DNA of 64,000 nucleotides, taken from contig JAAXNY010000013.1 in assembly GCA_013420905.1 (NCBI GenBank), positions 2,232,001 through 2,296,000 of the forward strand, given 5' to 3'. The notes below the pieces were generated by a model. It made no database searches, had not been told where the DNA came from, and worked only from the letters and a program-made list of their open reading frames with translations. The number at the start of each line of letters is the position of its first letter. Positions within the stretch are counted from its first letter, which is position 1. Position numbers and translations under genes: made by a program. The stretch comes from Collybia mongolica. Taxonomy: Eukaryota > Basidiomycota > Agaricomycetes > Agaricales > Clitocybaceae. Of this stretch, positions 23,651-34,590 are shown one piece after another.

Positions 23651-24576
23651 ATGCCTCCACGAAAGAATTCTTCTGCTGATAATACTGAGCCGCCGAGGCG
23701 CTCAACTCGTATTTCGGCCCAACCAAAGGAGGAGGTGAAAGAAAAAGTGACGAAACCTGCCGCAAAGTCAAAAAAAAGAGCCGCGGGTGAAAATACTGGA
23801 CAGGACGAATCCTCAACGTCGAAAAAGGTGACCGTCCTATATGTTTTTTTTGCTGCTCTTTTTAGGAAACTGACGGGGTTTTAACTTAAGGCTAAACCAG
23901 CCGAGGAGAAGGAGGAAAAGGAAGAAGAAAAAGAAGACGACGATGCCACGACGGAAAGCCTTGCCCCAATCGACATCGGAGATGCTCTGCCAACTCTGAC
24001 ACTCAAAAACGAGAAAAATGAGGACATCCAGGTTGCCGATCTCGCATCTGAGAAAGGCGTCGTGCTTTTCCTGGTCCCCAAAGCCGATACTCGTGAGTAC
24101 AGGTATAATCATCACGGCTGGGATCGCTGTAACATCCACCCTCCACGCGTAGCTGGCTGCACGACTCAGGCTTGCGGATTCCGCGATATCTACCCCGATT
24201 TCACGGCCACCGACTTTGACGTGTATTGTTTGAGTGCGGACTCGCCGGGTGCGCAGACAAAATGGCAGACCAAGGTGCGTTGCGTTGCGTTGCATTTTGC
24301 GTGGCTCTGATTGAGCGCATTTGCATGCAGAAGGAACTGCCGTATCCCTTGATATCGGATCCCAAGCGGGTCCTGATTTCGGCTTTAGGGGCTGGGGAAG
24401 GTGGAAAAACGAAGCGGAGTCACTTCGTGTTTGGGAAAGGGGGCAAGCTTTTGGATAAGAAGATCCCCGTTAAAGCAGCAGACAGGTGAGGTCAACCCAA
24501 CCCTATTCGATGGTACCTTACGAGCGTCCATATCCATAGCCCGAAGCTCGCACTGGAGTTCATCAAGAGCCTCTGA
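23651..24576 (+). CDS. Peroxiredoxin of the PrxQ/BCP type (Dot5-like), 230 aa
   Basis: Five exons (23651-23827, 23891-24092, 24153-24274, 24331-24485, 24540-24576) join to a 230-residue frame. The N-terminal 85 residues are Lys/Glu-rich with a PPRRSTRIS start, as in nuclear Dot5 of yeast. The thioredoxin-fold part carries LPTLTLKNEK and [25 protein letters not shown] across an intron. PGC is the peroxidatic cysteine and AC, five residues later, the resolving one. Then come CLSADSPGAQTKW and LPYPLISDPKRVLISALGA. It should reduce peroxides with thioredoxin, probably in the nucleus. The first intron ends in AAG at 23890. All key residues are present. Confidence 0.93.
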
Positions 24577-24963
24577 GTTCTTGTCCTTGGTTTTGTTGAC
24601 TTTTTTTTTTTCGGGAGGGGGAGGACCACTCGGTCGGGTTGTGGATTTGCTATCGGTAATGTTCATGTTCTGTATATTGTATATCCATTGTTCTACTTTG
24701 CTGTTTCATATCATCTGCAGGTTAATCGAATCACATTGTTTTTTTTTCTTTTTGATGTAGGGCAGTGGTCCTGGCGCTTGGCTCAGCGAAAAACCCGCAC
24801 CTTCGAACACGCTGATCAGGGTTCATACCCATCTTCTTGATAGCACCACGTGAAGGGGGACGGCATCCGTTCATCTCCCGTACACGTGTATGCTCGTTGT
24901 CAACCACTACTAAAGTTCTCCGTCCCCCACTGGCCTCATCTTCCCCTGCCTACAAACCTACAT
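24577..24963. other. Intergenic region
   Basis: T-rich tracts (24601-24610, 24740-24750) follow the peroxiredoxin stop. A more balanced stretch leads to the secreted-protein gene. No gene is seen. Confidence 0.5.
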
Positions 24964-25677
24964 ATGCTGTTCGTTGAATCACTTTTCGCGAGAGGTTTAA
25001 TTGTTGCAGGTCTCGCTGCGAGCGCCTGGGCAGGCGTGGCCGACACAGCGAGTCTGCCGTACAATTTCACCATTGCTGCTGTTAACACGACCCTGCCCAA
25101 CTCGAACTCGACGGGAGTTCCATTGGTGTTGGGTCAGAATGGTGAGTGCAATCCGACCCTCCATCCCTTGAGCTGAACTCAAAAATCCTATCGTTTCAGG
25201 TGCAAGCACCGGCATCTCCTTTTACGTGACATCGGTACTACACAGTCGCCGATCCATGTCATAAAAATAGTCCTGCTAACGAGCCTTCGCAACCCCCAGA
25301 CATACGCATCGTACCCGTACAACGACTACCCATCCCTAGGCCTCGTCGACAGCTCGCTGCGCGCTTTCACCACGTCCGGAGAGTGGATCACGAACGCGAC
25401 GGCGACGGCGAGTGGGGGGACGCTCGGCTGGGTCACGAGCAGGGTGTATAGGGGCGCCGCCGCGGAGATCTATAGCGTGTCTCGGGTGCCTGCTGAGCAG
25501 TTCCCGCTGCTCGCTATGCATGGGGTGACGGACTTGTGGAGCTTGTGCCCCTTTGGCGGGTTCCGCGGGCAGACGAATGTGGTGTTCAACGTGTCTGCTG
25601 ATGTACCCCCGCCGCCGTATCTCGGATTTGACCCCGCCGAGTGTTATGGTGTGAAGCTCAATGTTGTCGCCGTCTGA
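24964..25677 (+). CDS. Secreted protein, 196 aa, unknown function
   Basis: Three exons (24964-25141, 25200-25234, 25300-25677) join in frame. Residues 1-23 (MLFVESLFARGLIVAGLAAS...) form a signal peptide with a likely cleavage after AWA. The mature part contains NFTIAAVN and LPNSNSTG near the N-terminus, a YNDYPSLGLVDSSLRAF block, and FNVSADVPPPPYLGFDPAECYG near the C-terminus. Several NxS/T sites fit N-glycosylation. I recall similar small secreted proteins in Agaricomycetes but no known activity. There is no membrane anchor. It lies head to tail behind the peroxiredoxin and convergent with the TPR gene. Confidence 0.8.
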
Positions 25678-25977
25678 GTATTCGTGTGAGTTGTACTTTT
25701 TGTGGAATGTTTTGATTCGGGTTTGATGATTTTGGTTTGATGTAGGAGTTGGTGAAGTTGGCGAAGAAGAGCTTGTGTTAGTTTTTTGATCTTATCTGTG
25801 GCTGAGAAATATAATCTTCATCTTCATGTCCATTCCCATTGCTACTGCTAAGCAGAACCAGTGGGCCTACAAGACAATACTATAAACCCAAACCTCATAT
25901 TGACGCGAGTTTCTCCCGGATCTCCATCAACTTCCTCTCAACCCCTAAAAAAAACCAAACCCATCATCAGCAAAACA

Positions 25978-26424
25978 CTAATAAAAATACACCAAGCCCC
26001 AAGTCCGAAAAAAAGTCCACTGACCTTCCCGCTGACTCATCGCACCCCCGCCCTCCCGGCGCAGCAGCTCATACGCATTCTCATATGCCTCCTCCACCGC
26101 TCCATACAACACGCCCACCCCAGCCGGGTCTGTCTCCCCGTCCCCGATAGCGCGCATGACCTCCCCGAGCCGCACCCACCCTCCCGCCCACAGTGCGTCG
26201 ACGTCGGTAGCGGCGCGCGCATCGTGCAGCGCCTTGGGGAGCTGGTTGAGTTGGAGGTAGGCCGCGGCGCGCTGGGCGTATAGGGGCGCGTATTTGGGCG
26301 CGATATTAAGTGCGTTTGTGTACTCGTTGATGGAGAGGGTGTAGTGGCCTTCGGAAAGGGCTTTGCTGCCGCGCTCTGTGACGGGCTGTGCGGAGGCGGG
26401 CAGAGTGGCGGTGGGAGTTGTCAT
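25978..26424 (-). CDS. Small TPR protein, about 148 aa
   Basis: The single long exon starts at ATG 26424. Residues about 15-90 form two tetratricopeptide repeats: GSKALSEGHYTLSINEYTNAL, with IAPKYAPLYAQRAAAYLQLN and LPKALHDARAATDVDALW following. The pattern matches co-chaperone TPRs of the STI1/SGT type that bind Hsp70/Hsp90 C-termini, but the protein ends soon after. The last 25 codons may be misread. A donor GTCAGT near 26030 and an acceptor TTTTATTAG near 25980 suggest a final intron and an ending of about ten residues fewer. The function is inferred only from the repeats. Confidence 0.75.
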   Translation of the reverse strand: MTTPTATLPASAQPVTERGSKALSEGHYTLSINEYTNALNIAPKYAPLYAQRAAAYLQLNQLPKALHDARAATDVDALWAGGWVRLGEVMRAIGDGETDPAGVGVLYGAVEEAYENAYELLRREGGGAMSQREGQWTFFRTWGLVYFY

Positions 26425-27226
26425 TTTTTGAGGTAGGTTAGTGGGGGTTGGTCTGGTGGGTTGTGAGTGTGTGGGGGGTCTGTCGTCTGGTCGGATGGGC
26501 TTACTTGTGGGTTTTAGTTGGGTGGATTTCAGAAACTTGGGATGTGGAGAGTGGGCGAAAGTAGGAAAATTTTCACGGGTGGTTTGAAGAAGTTTGAGTT
26601 GGTGCTTTAGGCTGGAGCGATGTCGCGGTTGGCACTTGTCTTACCTGTTAACTCCTAATTCTGCTTGCTCGCCTTGGACCGGCGTTCATCGATGCATCGA
26701 TCAACAGTCGGTTTATTATACACTCTCTACGAACCCTATCCATTTAGAGCGTATTGTTCGACCGCTATAGCCCACAGTTCATCCGATAGTACGTCCTGTA
26801 TCCCTTCTTCCCCTGTCCTGTGGACCTGCGATCTTTAGGTAGTATTTAATCACATGATCTCACCTTAGGCGCAGACTTCCCTACGTCTCAAAACGCAGGA
26901 GATAATTTAACTCTGTGCACGATTGGGCAGCGAGCACTGCATGTAGACTTTTGATCATCAATCTAGGACATTTCGACATGCACTGCACTGTCAAAATGTC
27001 AGAGCTCGTCGTTGTGGTTATCACACAAACACAGTCAAACAGCTCGATCGCCTCAAATGATTGGAATTCTTATTGTCGGGCCGCCCCTCTTGTCATCAAC
27101 GTCCCTCTTGTTCCCTCTTGTTTCTCTTCCCGTCCGAGCACAGGTTGCTCAGACTCTTCTTCGCTTTTGTTCTCAGTTCATAAATATCGCTCGATTGGAC
27201 CCTTCACGACAGAAACATCCTACTTC
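26425..27226. other. Divergent intergenic region between TPR and wall-protein genes
   Basis: About 800 bp lies between two divergently transcribed genes. The part from about 26890 is duplicated near 36450-36740 and contains CT-rich blocks (27100-27150) typical of fungal core promoters, followed by TTCATAAATATCGCTCGATT just upstream of the next start. No coding sequence is supported. Confidence 0.55.
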
Positions 27227-27977
27227 ATGCGCTGCCTATCAAACTTCGGAAAATCCACCCTCCTCGCCGCCCTTCTAGCGTCCAACGTCGCGCTCGTGGC
27301 CGCCGTGAACTGCGCACCGGCAGACGACGATGGGTCGCCGTTGACTGACTCGTCTCAGACGCCCGCTGGCGATTTTGTCACTTGCACGTACCAGGGCGCG
27401 GGCCCGTGCACGTATTTCCCTTCGGTGGGTTCCTTGCGCGATACTTGTTATCTATTGTGTTAATTAGGGCCCTTTGATCGGCAGGATGGATCATTTTCGT
27501 CAGGAGCAAGTACCTGCCCGCAAGGGCTCCCTCAGGGTGATGCGGCTCCCGAGTGCGTCTTATATCCGTTCAAATCCACCGTATACTCGGATGCTAACAT
27601 TCTTGCCATGTGCTAGTCCCGGCGCCACCACTACCACGCCCGTGGCTACTGATACCCCTACTTCGACCCCCACCTCCACGTCTACATCAGCAGTCGAGAC
27701 CATAACCACGTCCACATCAGTTTCGGAGACATCTATTGCGACGACGCCCTCTACAACGACGACACAGCCACCACCGACGACAAGAACAATGACGCAGACG
27801 GAAGATGCACCACCCGCCACGGTGACGAGCCCTACTTCCACACCACAGGCATCGTCATTGGGGGTCTTCACTGCGTCTTCGCCGTCAATAATCACCGCGA
27901 CCACGGTTGTTATTGTCAGCGCTCTCCTTGGTCTTCCGAATCTCCTGGGTATAGCGTATGCCTGTGTTTTTGTGTAG
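27227..27977 (+). CDS. Ser/Thr-rich secreted protein, probable GPI anchor, 208 aa
   Basis: Three exons (27227-27424, 27485-27552, 27617-27977) join in frame. Residues 1-27 (MRCLSNFGKSTLLAALLASN...) form a signal peptide. A short Cys-containing module follows (NCAPADDD, FVTCTYQGAGPCTYFPSDGSFSSGASTCPQ with an intron inside), then a long Thr/Ser/Pro-rich stretch suited to O-mannosylation. The C-terminus is hydrophobic (IITATTVVIVSALLG...), preceded by small residues as in GPI signals. This architecture fits a cell-wall or plasma-membrane surface protein. A truncated relic that retains only the promoter, the first residues and the 3' UTR lies at 36480-37130. Confidence 0.85.
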
Positions 27978-28519
27978 GCGAAGCCGTGTATTTTGAGTTG
28001 GGTTGTGTTAATGTGTAGGATTATGGACTTGGCCGGGGGCGGTTCTTTATACTACTTTAGTCACATAATGCGTGTATTCTGAATAAAATGGATGATCATT
28101 GAACAAGTGTATTAATTGCCCACAAGTCCTCAAAATTCCAACCGCTGGTATCTGTCGGTGCGTTTGAAGATAGCCGACAAAAGTCTCGACAATCGCAAGG
28201 CGTCAGCGTTGCCGGAAGCCGATTGAGCCGCTAATGTCAGAGCAGAAGATGGTTACACACCGTCTGACAAGGCTTTTTTTACCCACAAGGTCATTTACAT
28301 GTTTTCACATAGATGAAAGCTTGATCTGTGCGTGATGTTTGGCGCAGACCTCAATTTCAAATCTCACTGTCCTAATCCGCCCGATCACTGACTCCTCCTC
28401 GCTCGCGCTTTCTAGGCGATCTCTCGTGTGCTTAGTTGACAAGCATAATAAGCGCACCAATATCACTGTTAGTGCCCCTCACACCGGTACCTGGTGCAGA
28501 CTCACACAGACCACAGACA
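27978..28519. other. 3' UTR and promoter region
   Basis: Holds the 3' UTR of the wall-protein gene and the upstream region of the methyltransferase. 28010-28415 is duplicated at 36735-37130. No gene is seen. Confidence 0.6.
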
Positions 28520-29881
28520 ATGGCAACGTTCGCCAAATCGACATTCAACGCCTCCGTATACTCCTCCTTCCGCCCTACCTACCCCCGACAGCTATTCAAC
28601 GACATATTTGAGTACCACGCGCGGTCGAAGGATCCTCAACACGATCTTGCACTGGACCTCGGATGCGGAACAGGTGATTGTAATAGCCGTCCTTTTAGTG
28701 TATCCTGCTCATTATCTTACAGGACAGGCATCGACGCAGCTGCACCACTTTCGGCAGGTCATCGGCGTCGACCCGTCTCTACCCATGGTCCAAGCCGCCC
28801 AGCGCCAGACCACGCCGAATAACACAAACATCAAGTATGTCCAGGGCCGGGCCGAAGACCTGCGTGGCATCGTGCGGCCAGAGAGCGTCGATCTGCTCAT
28901 CTCAGGTGCGCACAGCCATTTTGTGGTGTTGAACGTCCATCTTTACGCAATGTTTATGCGATGTTTTTTCCTTGTGTAAAAAAAAAAAAGCCCAGGCTGC
29001 ACACTGGTTCGACTGGCAGCAGGTATGGCCCGAGACGAGGCGGGTCCTACGGACGGGCGGGGTTGCGGCGTTTTGGGTGCGTTCGCGTTCCTGTCTTCTC
29101 CCCCTCCCCCCCTCTCTACCCCCCAACGCCAACTAACGCCTCCCACACCCCCCAAAAGACATACTCCGAGTTCCGACTCACAGGGTACCCCAGCGTCACC
29201 CCACGCATCACACAGTACGCACAGGGCACTGACCGCAGAACGAGCCTGGGGCCGCACTTCCAGCGGCCGGGGCGGACCATCCTCGAGAACCTGCTCCTTG
29301 ACGTCCCGGCGCCGGATGAGGTCCTCAGCAGTGACAGTGACGGGGGAAGCCTTGGTGATTTCCAGCGGGTGTTCTACTCAGGTAATGTCCCACACCCAAC
29401 CAGCCCCAGCCCACCACACTTCACCCACTCACTCCCTATCCCAGGACCACACCACCACCCCACCCTCCCAGGACCACACACATCAAGCCACATCAAGCCA
29501 GTCGCGATGCGCACGACAATGCGGTGGCGCGACTTGCTGGGGTACTTCCGCACGTGGAGCCCGCTGCACACGTTCCACGAGGCGTTTCCGGAGGACCTGC
29601 ATGTCGTCGATGGGCGGTTCCCGGAGGATTTGGAGGGGGGGTCTGGGTGTAGCCATGGGCGTGGGCAAGAAGTGGGTCCGGCCGTGGGCATGGGCACGAG
29701 TGGGGATGAGGAGACGAACAGGGAGGCACAAGAAGACATCGACGTCCGAGGCGGGGACATCGCTGTGCGGTTCTGGAAAGACCTGCGCGAGGGCGTCAGG
29801 GATGTGGGTGGTGCATATGGCGTTGACGAGCCTGTCTCGGTGGAGTGGCCCATTGCGCTGCTCCTGGCGAGGAAGGTTTAG
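28520..29881 (+). CDS. SAM-dependent methyltransferase (TMT1/CRG1-like), 351 aa
   Basis: Five exons (28520-28673, 28723-28905, 28991-29076, 29159-29381, about 29472-29881) join in frame. The start MATFAKSTFNASVYSSFRPTYP and motif I LALDLGCGTGQA (split by intron 1) identify a class I methyltransferase. VIGVDPSLPMVQAAQ supplies the SAM ribose-binding acid, and AHWFDWQQVWPETRRVL with GGVAAFW is the family's later core. The relatives are yeast Tmt1 (trans-aconitate) and Crg1 (cantharidin); the substrate here is unknown. The C-terminus contains MRWRDLLGYFRTWSPLHTF. Two introns end in AAG (28990, 29158). Either of two in-frame acceptors (29444 or 29471) could open the last exon. Confidence 0.88.
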
Positions 29882-30176
29882 GTATTTCAAAGGTTGGTGG
29901 ATGTGCACACATTTTTACGAAGCAGTAGCACTATGTATACTTCCTGGGTCACAATGTAGGGAACAAACAGTGACACGATATGACTCATATTGTGGCCCCT
30001 GTAATCTTAGGCATACATTGGTACAAGTGAAATGTCGATTCTATCAATCAATCAAACATATTTTCTTTAATCACTATCCCACCGTGAAAATTCCCTTCCA
30101 AAGTTTACTTGTCTGTTAGTAAAAAGTAAAGGGATTAGCTGAAGGAAAGGTGTGAAAATGAAAAAATCAAGTTAAC
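29882..30176. other. Convergent intergenic region
   Basis: About 295 bp lies between the stop of the methyltransferase and the stop of the minus-strand GTPase gene. It is AT-rich. CpG becomes scarce from here rightwards. Confidence 0.5.
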
Positions 30177-33100
30177 CTAATCGATTGGCCCAGATGGTTT
30201 CAAAAAGCGTGGCTTCAAACTTTTCTCTGGCCCTGGCAGCAGCATCTTCCTTACCCTGGGCCCCCTTTTCCCAACTATAAAGAAATTAATCAGGTTAAAT
30301 CCAAGATTGGAAAGAGATGTACAACACCTTTTTAGACCAAAACCTTTAAACTTGGGCTGCTTGCTTGGAGAAGCAGGCATAGATGGCAGAGTAGATATGT
30401 CCACTTGATATTTGGAAAAGGCCTTTTGAATTGCCTTTGTAACTTTGCCACACTGCAGGGACTGTTGGTACAGAAGAATGGTAGCAGAAACAGTTTCAGC
30501 AGTGAACTCCTGGCCTTGGTTGCATATGATAGTGAGGTGTTCTGCAATAATAGAAAGGGCTAAAAGATGATGAGGTTTCTTCAAAGTTGGGAAGTAAAGG
30601 GATAACAAACCACATGCATAATTTGTTGGTTGGATCTCAAGAGGAGATGAGGGATGGTCAAGCTGTTGAAAGGTAGATGAGATGGTGAAAGCTTTGGAAA
30701 AAAGTTGAAAGTGGTGCAACAAACCAGCTTTCCTAAGGACTGAGCAACTACAGTGCTTGACAATATCTATAATATAGAGAAGAAGTAGAATTGTATAAAA
30801 GCACAAAGACTAGAACATTGGCCACTCACTTCCTGCAGCATACATCAAGCCATGTGATGGGTTCATGACTACAGAGAAGCACAGCCACTCACATCCTGCA
30901 GCACACATCAAGGCATGAGATGGGCTCATGGATACAGAGAAGCACAGCCACTCACATGCTGCAGCACACATCCAGCCATGAAATGAACTGATACATGCAG
31001 AGAAGCACAGCCACTCACATACTGCAGCACACATCCAGCCATGAAATGAACTGGTACATGCAGAGAAGCACAGCCACTCACTTCCTACAGCACACATCAA
31101 GCCATGAGATGGGCTCATGGATACAGAGAAGCACAGCCACTCACAAGCTGCAGTACACATCAAGCCATGAGATGGGCTCATGGATACAGAGAAGCACAGC
31201 CACTCACAAGCTGCAGCATACATCAAGCCATGTGATGGGTTCATGACTACAGAGAAGCACAGCCACTCACATCCTGCAGCACACATCAAGCCATGAGATG
31301 GGCTCATGGATACAGAGAAGCACAGCCACTCACATGCTGCAGCACACATCCAGCCATGAAATGAACTGATACATGCAGAGAAGCACAGCCACTCACATAC
31401 TGCAGCACACATCCAGCCATGAAATGAACTGATACATGCAGAGAAGCACAGCCACTCACTTCCTACAGCACACATCAAGCCATGAGATGGGCTCATGGAT
31501 ACAGAGAAGCACAGCCACTCACAAGCTGCAGTACACATCAAGCCATGAGATGGGCTCATGGATACAGAGAAGCACAGCCACTTACAATCTGCAGCACACA
31601 TCAAGGCATGAGATGGGCTCATGGATACAGAGAAGCACAGCCACTCACATGCTGCAGCACACATCCAGCCATGAAATGAACTGATACATGCAGAGAAGCA
31701 CAGCCACTCACTTCCTACAGCACACATCAAGCCATGAGATGGGCTCATGGATACAGAGAAGCACAGCCACTTACAATCTGCAGCACACATCAAGGCATGA
31801 GATGGGCTCATGGATACAGAGAAGCACAGCCACTCACATGCTGCAGCACACATCCAGCCATGAAATGAACTGATACATGCAGAGAAGCACAGCCACTCAC
31901 TTCCTACAGCACACATCAAGCCATGAGATGGGCTCATGGATACAGAGAAGCACAGCCACTCACATGCTGCAGCACGCATCAAGCCATGAGATGGGCTCAT
32001 GGATACAGAGAAGCACAGCCACTTACAATCTGCAGCACACATCAAGGCATGAGATGGGCTCATGGATACAGAGAAGCACAGCCACTTACAATCTGCAGCA
32101 CACATCAAGGCATGAGATGGGCTCATGGATACAGAGAAGCACAGCCACTCACATCCTGCAGCACACATCCAGCCATGAAATGGGCTCATGGATACAGAGA
32201 AGTACAGCCACTCACAAGCTGCAGTACACATCAAGCCATGAGATGGGCTCATGGATACAGAGAAGCACAGCCACTCACTTGCTGCAGCACACATCAAGCC
32301 ATGAGATGGGCTCATGGATACAGAGAAGCACAGCCACTTACAATCTGCAGCACACATCAAGGCATGAGATGGGCTCATGGATACAGAGAAGCACAGCCAC
32401 TCACATGCTGCAGCACACATCCAGCCATGAAATGAACTGATACATGCAGAGAAGCACAGCCACTTACAATCTGCAGCACACATCAAGGCATGAGATGGGC
32501 TCATGGATACAGAGAAGCACAGCTACTCACATCCTGCAGCACACATCCAGCCATGAAATGAACTGATACATGCAGAGAAGCACAGCCACTCACTTCCTAC
32601 AGCACACATCAAGCCTGCTGTGGGATGGGCTCATAAATGCAAAGAAATACAGCCACTTACAAGCTGTAGCACCCATCATGATGTGAGATTGGCTTATAAA
32701 CACAACCAAAGGACAGCTACTCACATTCTGCAGTACACATCAAGCCAATACATGCTCAATTAGATTGGCTCTTGGTTAGTTCAGAAAACACTTACCCACT
32801 GTTGCATCCACCCATTTCAGATAGACTTACAAATGTACTTTAAAAATATCACCACTCACACCCTGTAGTATCAACAAAATTTATCAGTTGTCTCCCACTA
32901 CTTCCTTGGTCACTCTAGGTGCTTGTTAGTGTACTAAAAGCACCAAGATTCCTTTCTGACATCACTAACCACATAATAGGGAAAGTATGTCATCACTGCT
33001 TTGAGCATGGGGACACAGGAATCCCTCTCCAGTTGGAGCTTCAAAGCCTCCTTTAAACTCCACCTATTTCACCATTAATCAGCTATCATTATTCATTTGT

Positions 33101-34191
33101 ATTCAAGGCACCCACCTAAGTGACAATTTCATTGATCCCTCCAAGTTGTTTTGCAGGGTTGAAACAAACACTGCTTGCAGAACATCACTGTCAAGAACTG
33201 TTACTGTGCTTTCTACCAGCTCCAGGCATTGTTGTTCTTGTTTGTTTAATTCTTGTATAGATATCAGTGTTTCTTTCTAACCAGATTCCCATATTTGCTT
33301 ACCTTGCAGGTACACATGACCCTGGGGTGGGTATTTCATCTCCTGCAGAACCAGGTGAGTGTTCTTCAAATTGTTCTGAACATACTCCAGTGCATGCTCC
33401 ATTGCCTCATCAAAACTACAACCTTGCTCCTCCAATGCAATTATAGCCTTGATCTCAAGTGCCTCACACTTTGTAAACACAGCAATGAGTGGAACTGTTT
33501 GACTGATCAGAATGACATTTACTGATATCATATCACTCACCATCGCCTGTGCCCACCCGAGAAAAGAACTGCTTTTCGGCGTGTGTGATGGGACGGTCAT
33601 CATCCATCGGAATGCAATACCTTGCAAAAATATTTGATCATTTATTGCACACTTCCATGGGTGAATTAGGACATACCAGATAACATGAATCTGGTCACTG
33701 AGTTTCGTCGCCTTCGAGCGAGCCGATACAAAATTATTCACTTTGTTCAGTTCGTCAACGCCACCAGCTTCGAACCCTCGAGAATCATGAAAGACAAAAC
33801 CAGGGTTGCTGCGAAAAACCATCTCATTCTCGACGTTGTGAAGCCCACGCTGCATTACAATTAGTCATTTGCTATGAAGAGATTACCAACAACAAACATC
33901 TGCACTGGGTTCAATCTTTGATACGTCAACCTGTAGTATATATTGCATGTGAATTTGGATGCATAGCGCCTGGATCACCATTCTACTAACCTTTTGTCCA
34001 TCCTTGGTGTAGATCTCAGGATTGTCGGTTGTGTTACAGATCTTCTTGAGAATAGTTGTCTTTCCCGCGTTGGCTCGGCCAATGATGAGAACGCGAAATC
34101 GCCCAGCTCTCATTTTCAAATCCGCGCGCCTCTTTTCAACTGCCTGCATGTCGACGGTTGTCGGGGCTTGCGAGATATTTGACTGGGACAT
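30177..34191 (-). CDS. Fungal P-loop GTPase with internal microexon/intron array
   Basis: Early exons are clear: 34191-33991, 33930-33898, 33849-33677, 33620-33541, 33494-33303, about 33236-33108 and about 33066-32970. G1 is GRANAGKTT and the switch region is FHDSRGFEAGG. The G4 position reads FTKCEAL where relatives have FTKxD. GHVYL and FVSTLQNNLE blocks are typical of the family of mushroom GTPases with an N-terminal G domain. After FPYYV the gene enters the array at 32862-30825. Beyond it a likely 3' coding part (30765-30177) includes a helical IIAEHLTIICNQGQEF segment and ends at TAG 30177. Exact joins in the 3' part are unresolved because two frames are open near 30765. The function of the family is unknown. 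Several introns end in AAG. Confidence 0.7.
30825..32862 (-). repeat. Array of 33 intron-like units with 3-nt spacing between splice sites
   Basis: Read on the minus strand, each unit is GTRAGT...YAG followed by three bases and the next GTRAG. From the triplet at 32594 to that at 30830 there are 29 units in exact 63-bp register with no indel. Four more diverged units precede them (triplets at 32860, 32796, 32725 and 32661; intron lengths 61, 68, 61 and 64). The triplets are GGT, TGG, AAT and CTT, then mixtures of GAA, GAT, ATT, CAT, CAA, CTT and TAT; none is a stop. Donors (GTGAG or GTAAG) and acceptors (CTGCAG, CTGTAG, CTACAG, CAACAG) stay functional in all. The array lies inside the GTPase gene and is free of CpG except for one unit (31975). 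Confidence 0.9.
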
Positions 34192-34590
34192 ATGTAACAG
34201 CTTCACATCCTAGGAGTTAGCCGTATAGATGACATGTGGGGATTGGAAGGGTTACATATTGTGATACAGAATAGGTTGCTTTGTTGCAAAAATGTTCCAA
34301 ATCGTTGAGAGCACAAGAGCGATCGAGTTATCGGAGGATCGGATATCGATGATCTTGAAGTTCCACGCTCAAGTTCCACGGGCGTCGTCTGTTTGGCTCA
34401 CCTCCGAGTCCCGACGTATCCATCCTCTTCATGTCGCTCAGACGGTCCTGCTCCTACGTCTGCATGGACATTGAGCACCCGTGTTATGGCACTAAATTTC
34501 GGACCGTCTATGCAGCTGAAGTACCTCTCAAGAATATCCAATTTGCCACCCGATTTCGAGGATTAGAGTCATCGACTGTCGGCACCTGAT
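34192..34590 (-). promoter_or_regulatory. 5' flank of the GTPase gene, duplicated at 22800-23145
   Basis: This is the promoter side of the GTPase gene, with normal CpG content. The duplicated block runs to about 34590. No obvious TATA box is visible. The block is preserved in the partner without its coding region. Confidence 0.5.

Noticed and set aside
23332..23679. Open frame upstream of the peroxiredoxin gene
   Set aside because: No domain, no convincing start or introns, and it overlaps the likely promoter.
30810..32504. A 564-residue minus-strand open frame made of 21-residue repeats, and several plus-strand repeat frames
   Set aside because: A 63-bp unit without a stop is open by arithmetic in that frame. 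The frame reads straight through every conserved GTRAG and YAG, and its composition (Cys/Trp/Met/His) fits nothing. The splice-site reading explains what is conserved.
30825..32640. CRISPR-like array (regular period, constant and variable parts)
   Set aside because: The variable part is only 3 nt, the repeats are 60 nt with splice sites, and the host is a eukaryote.
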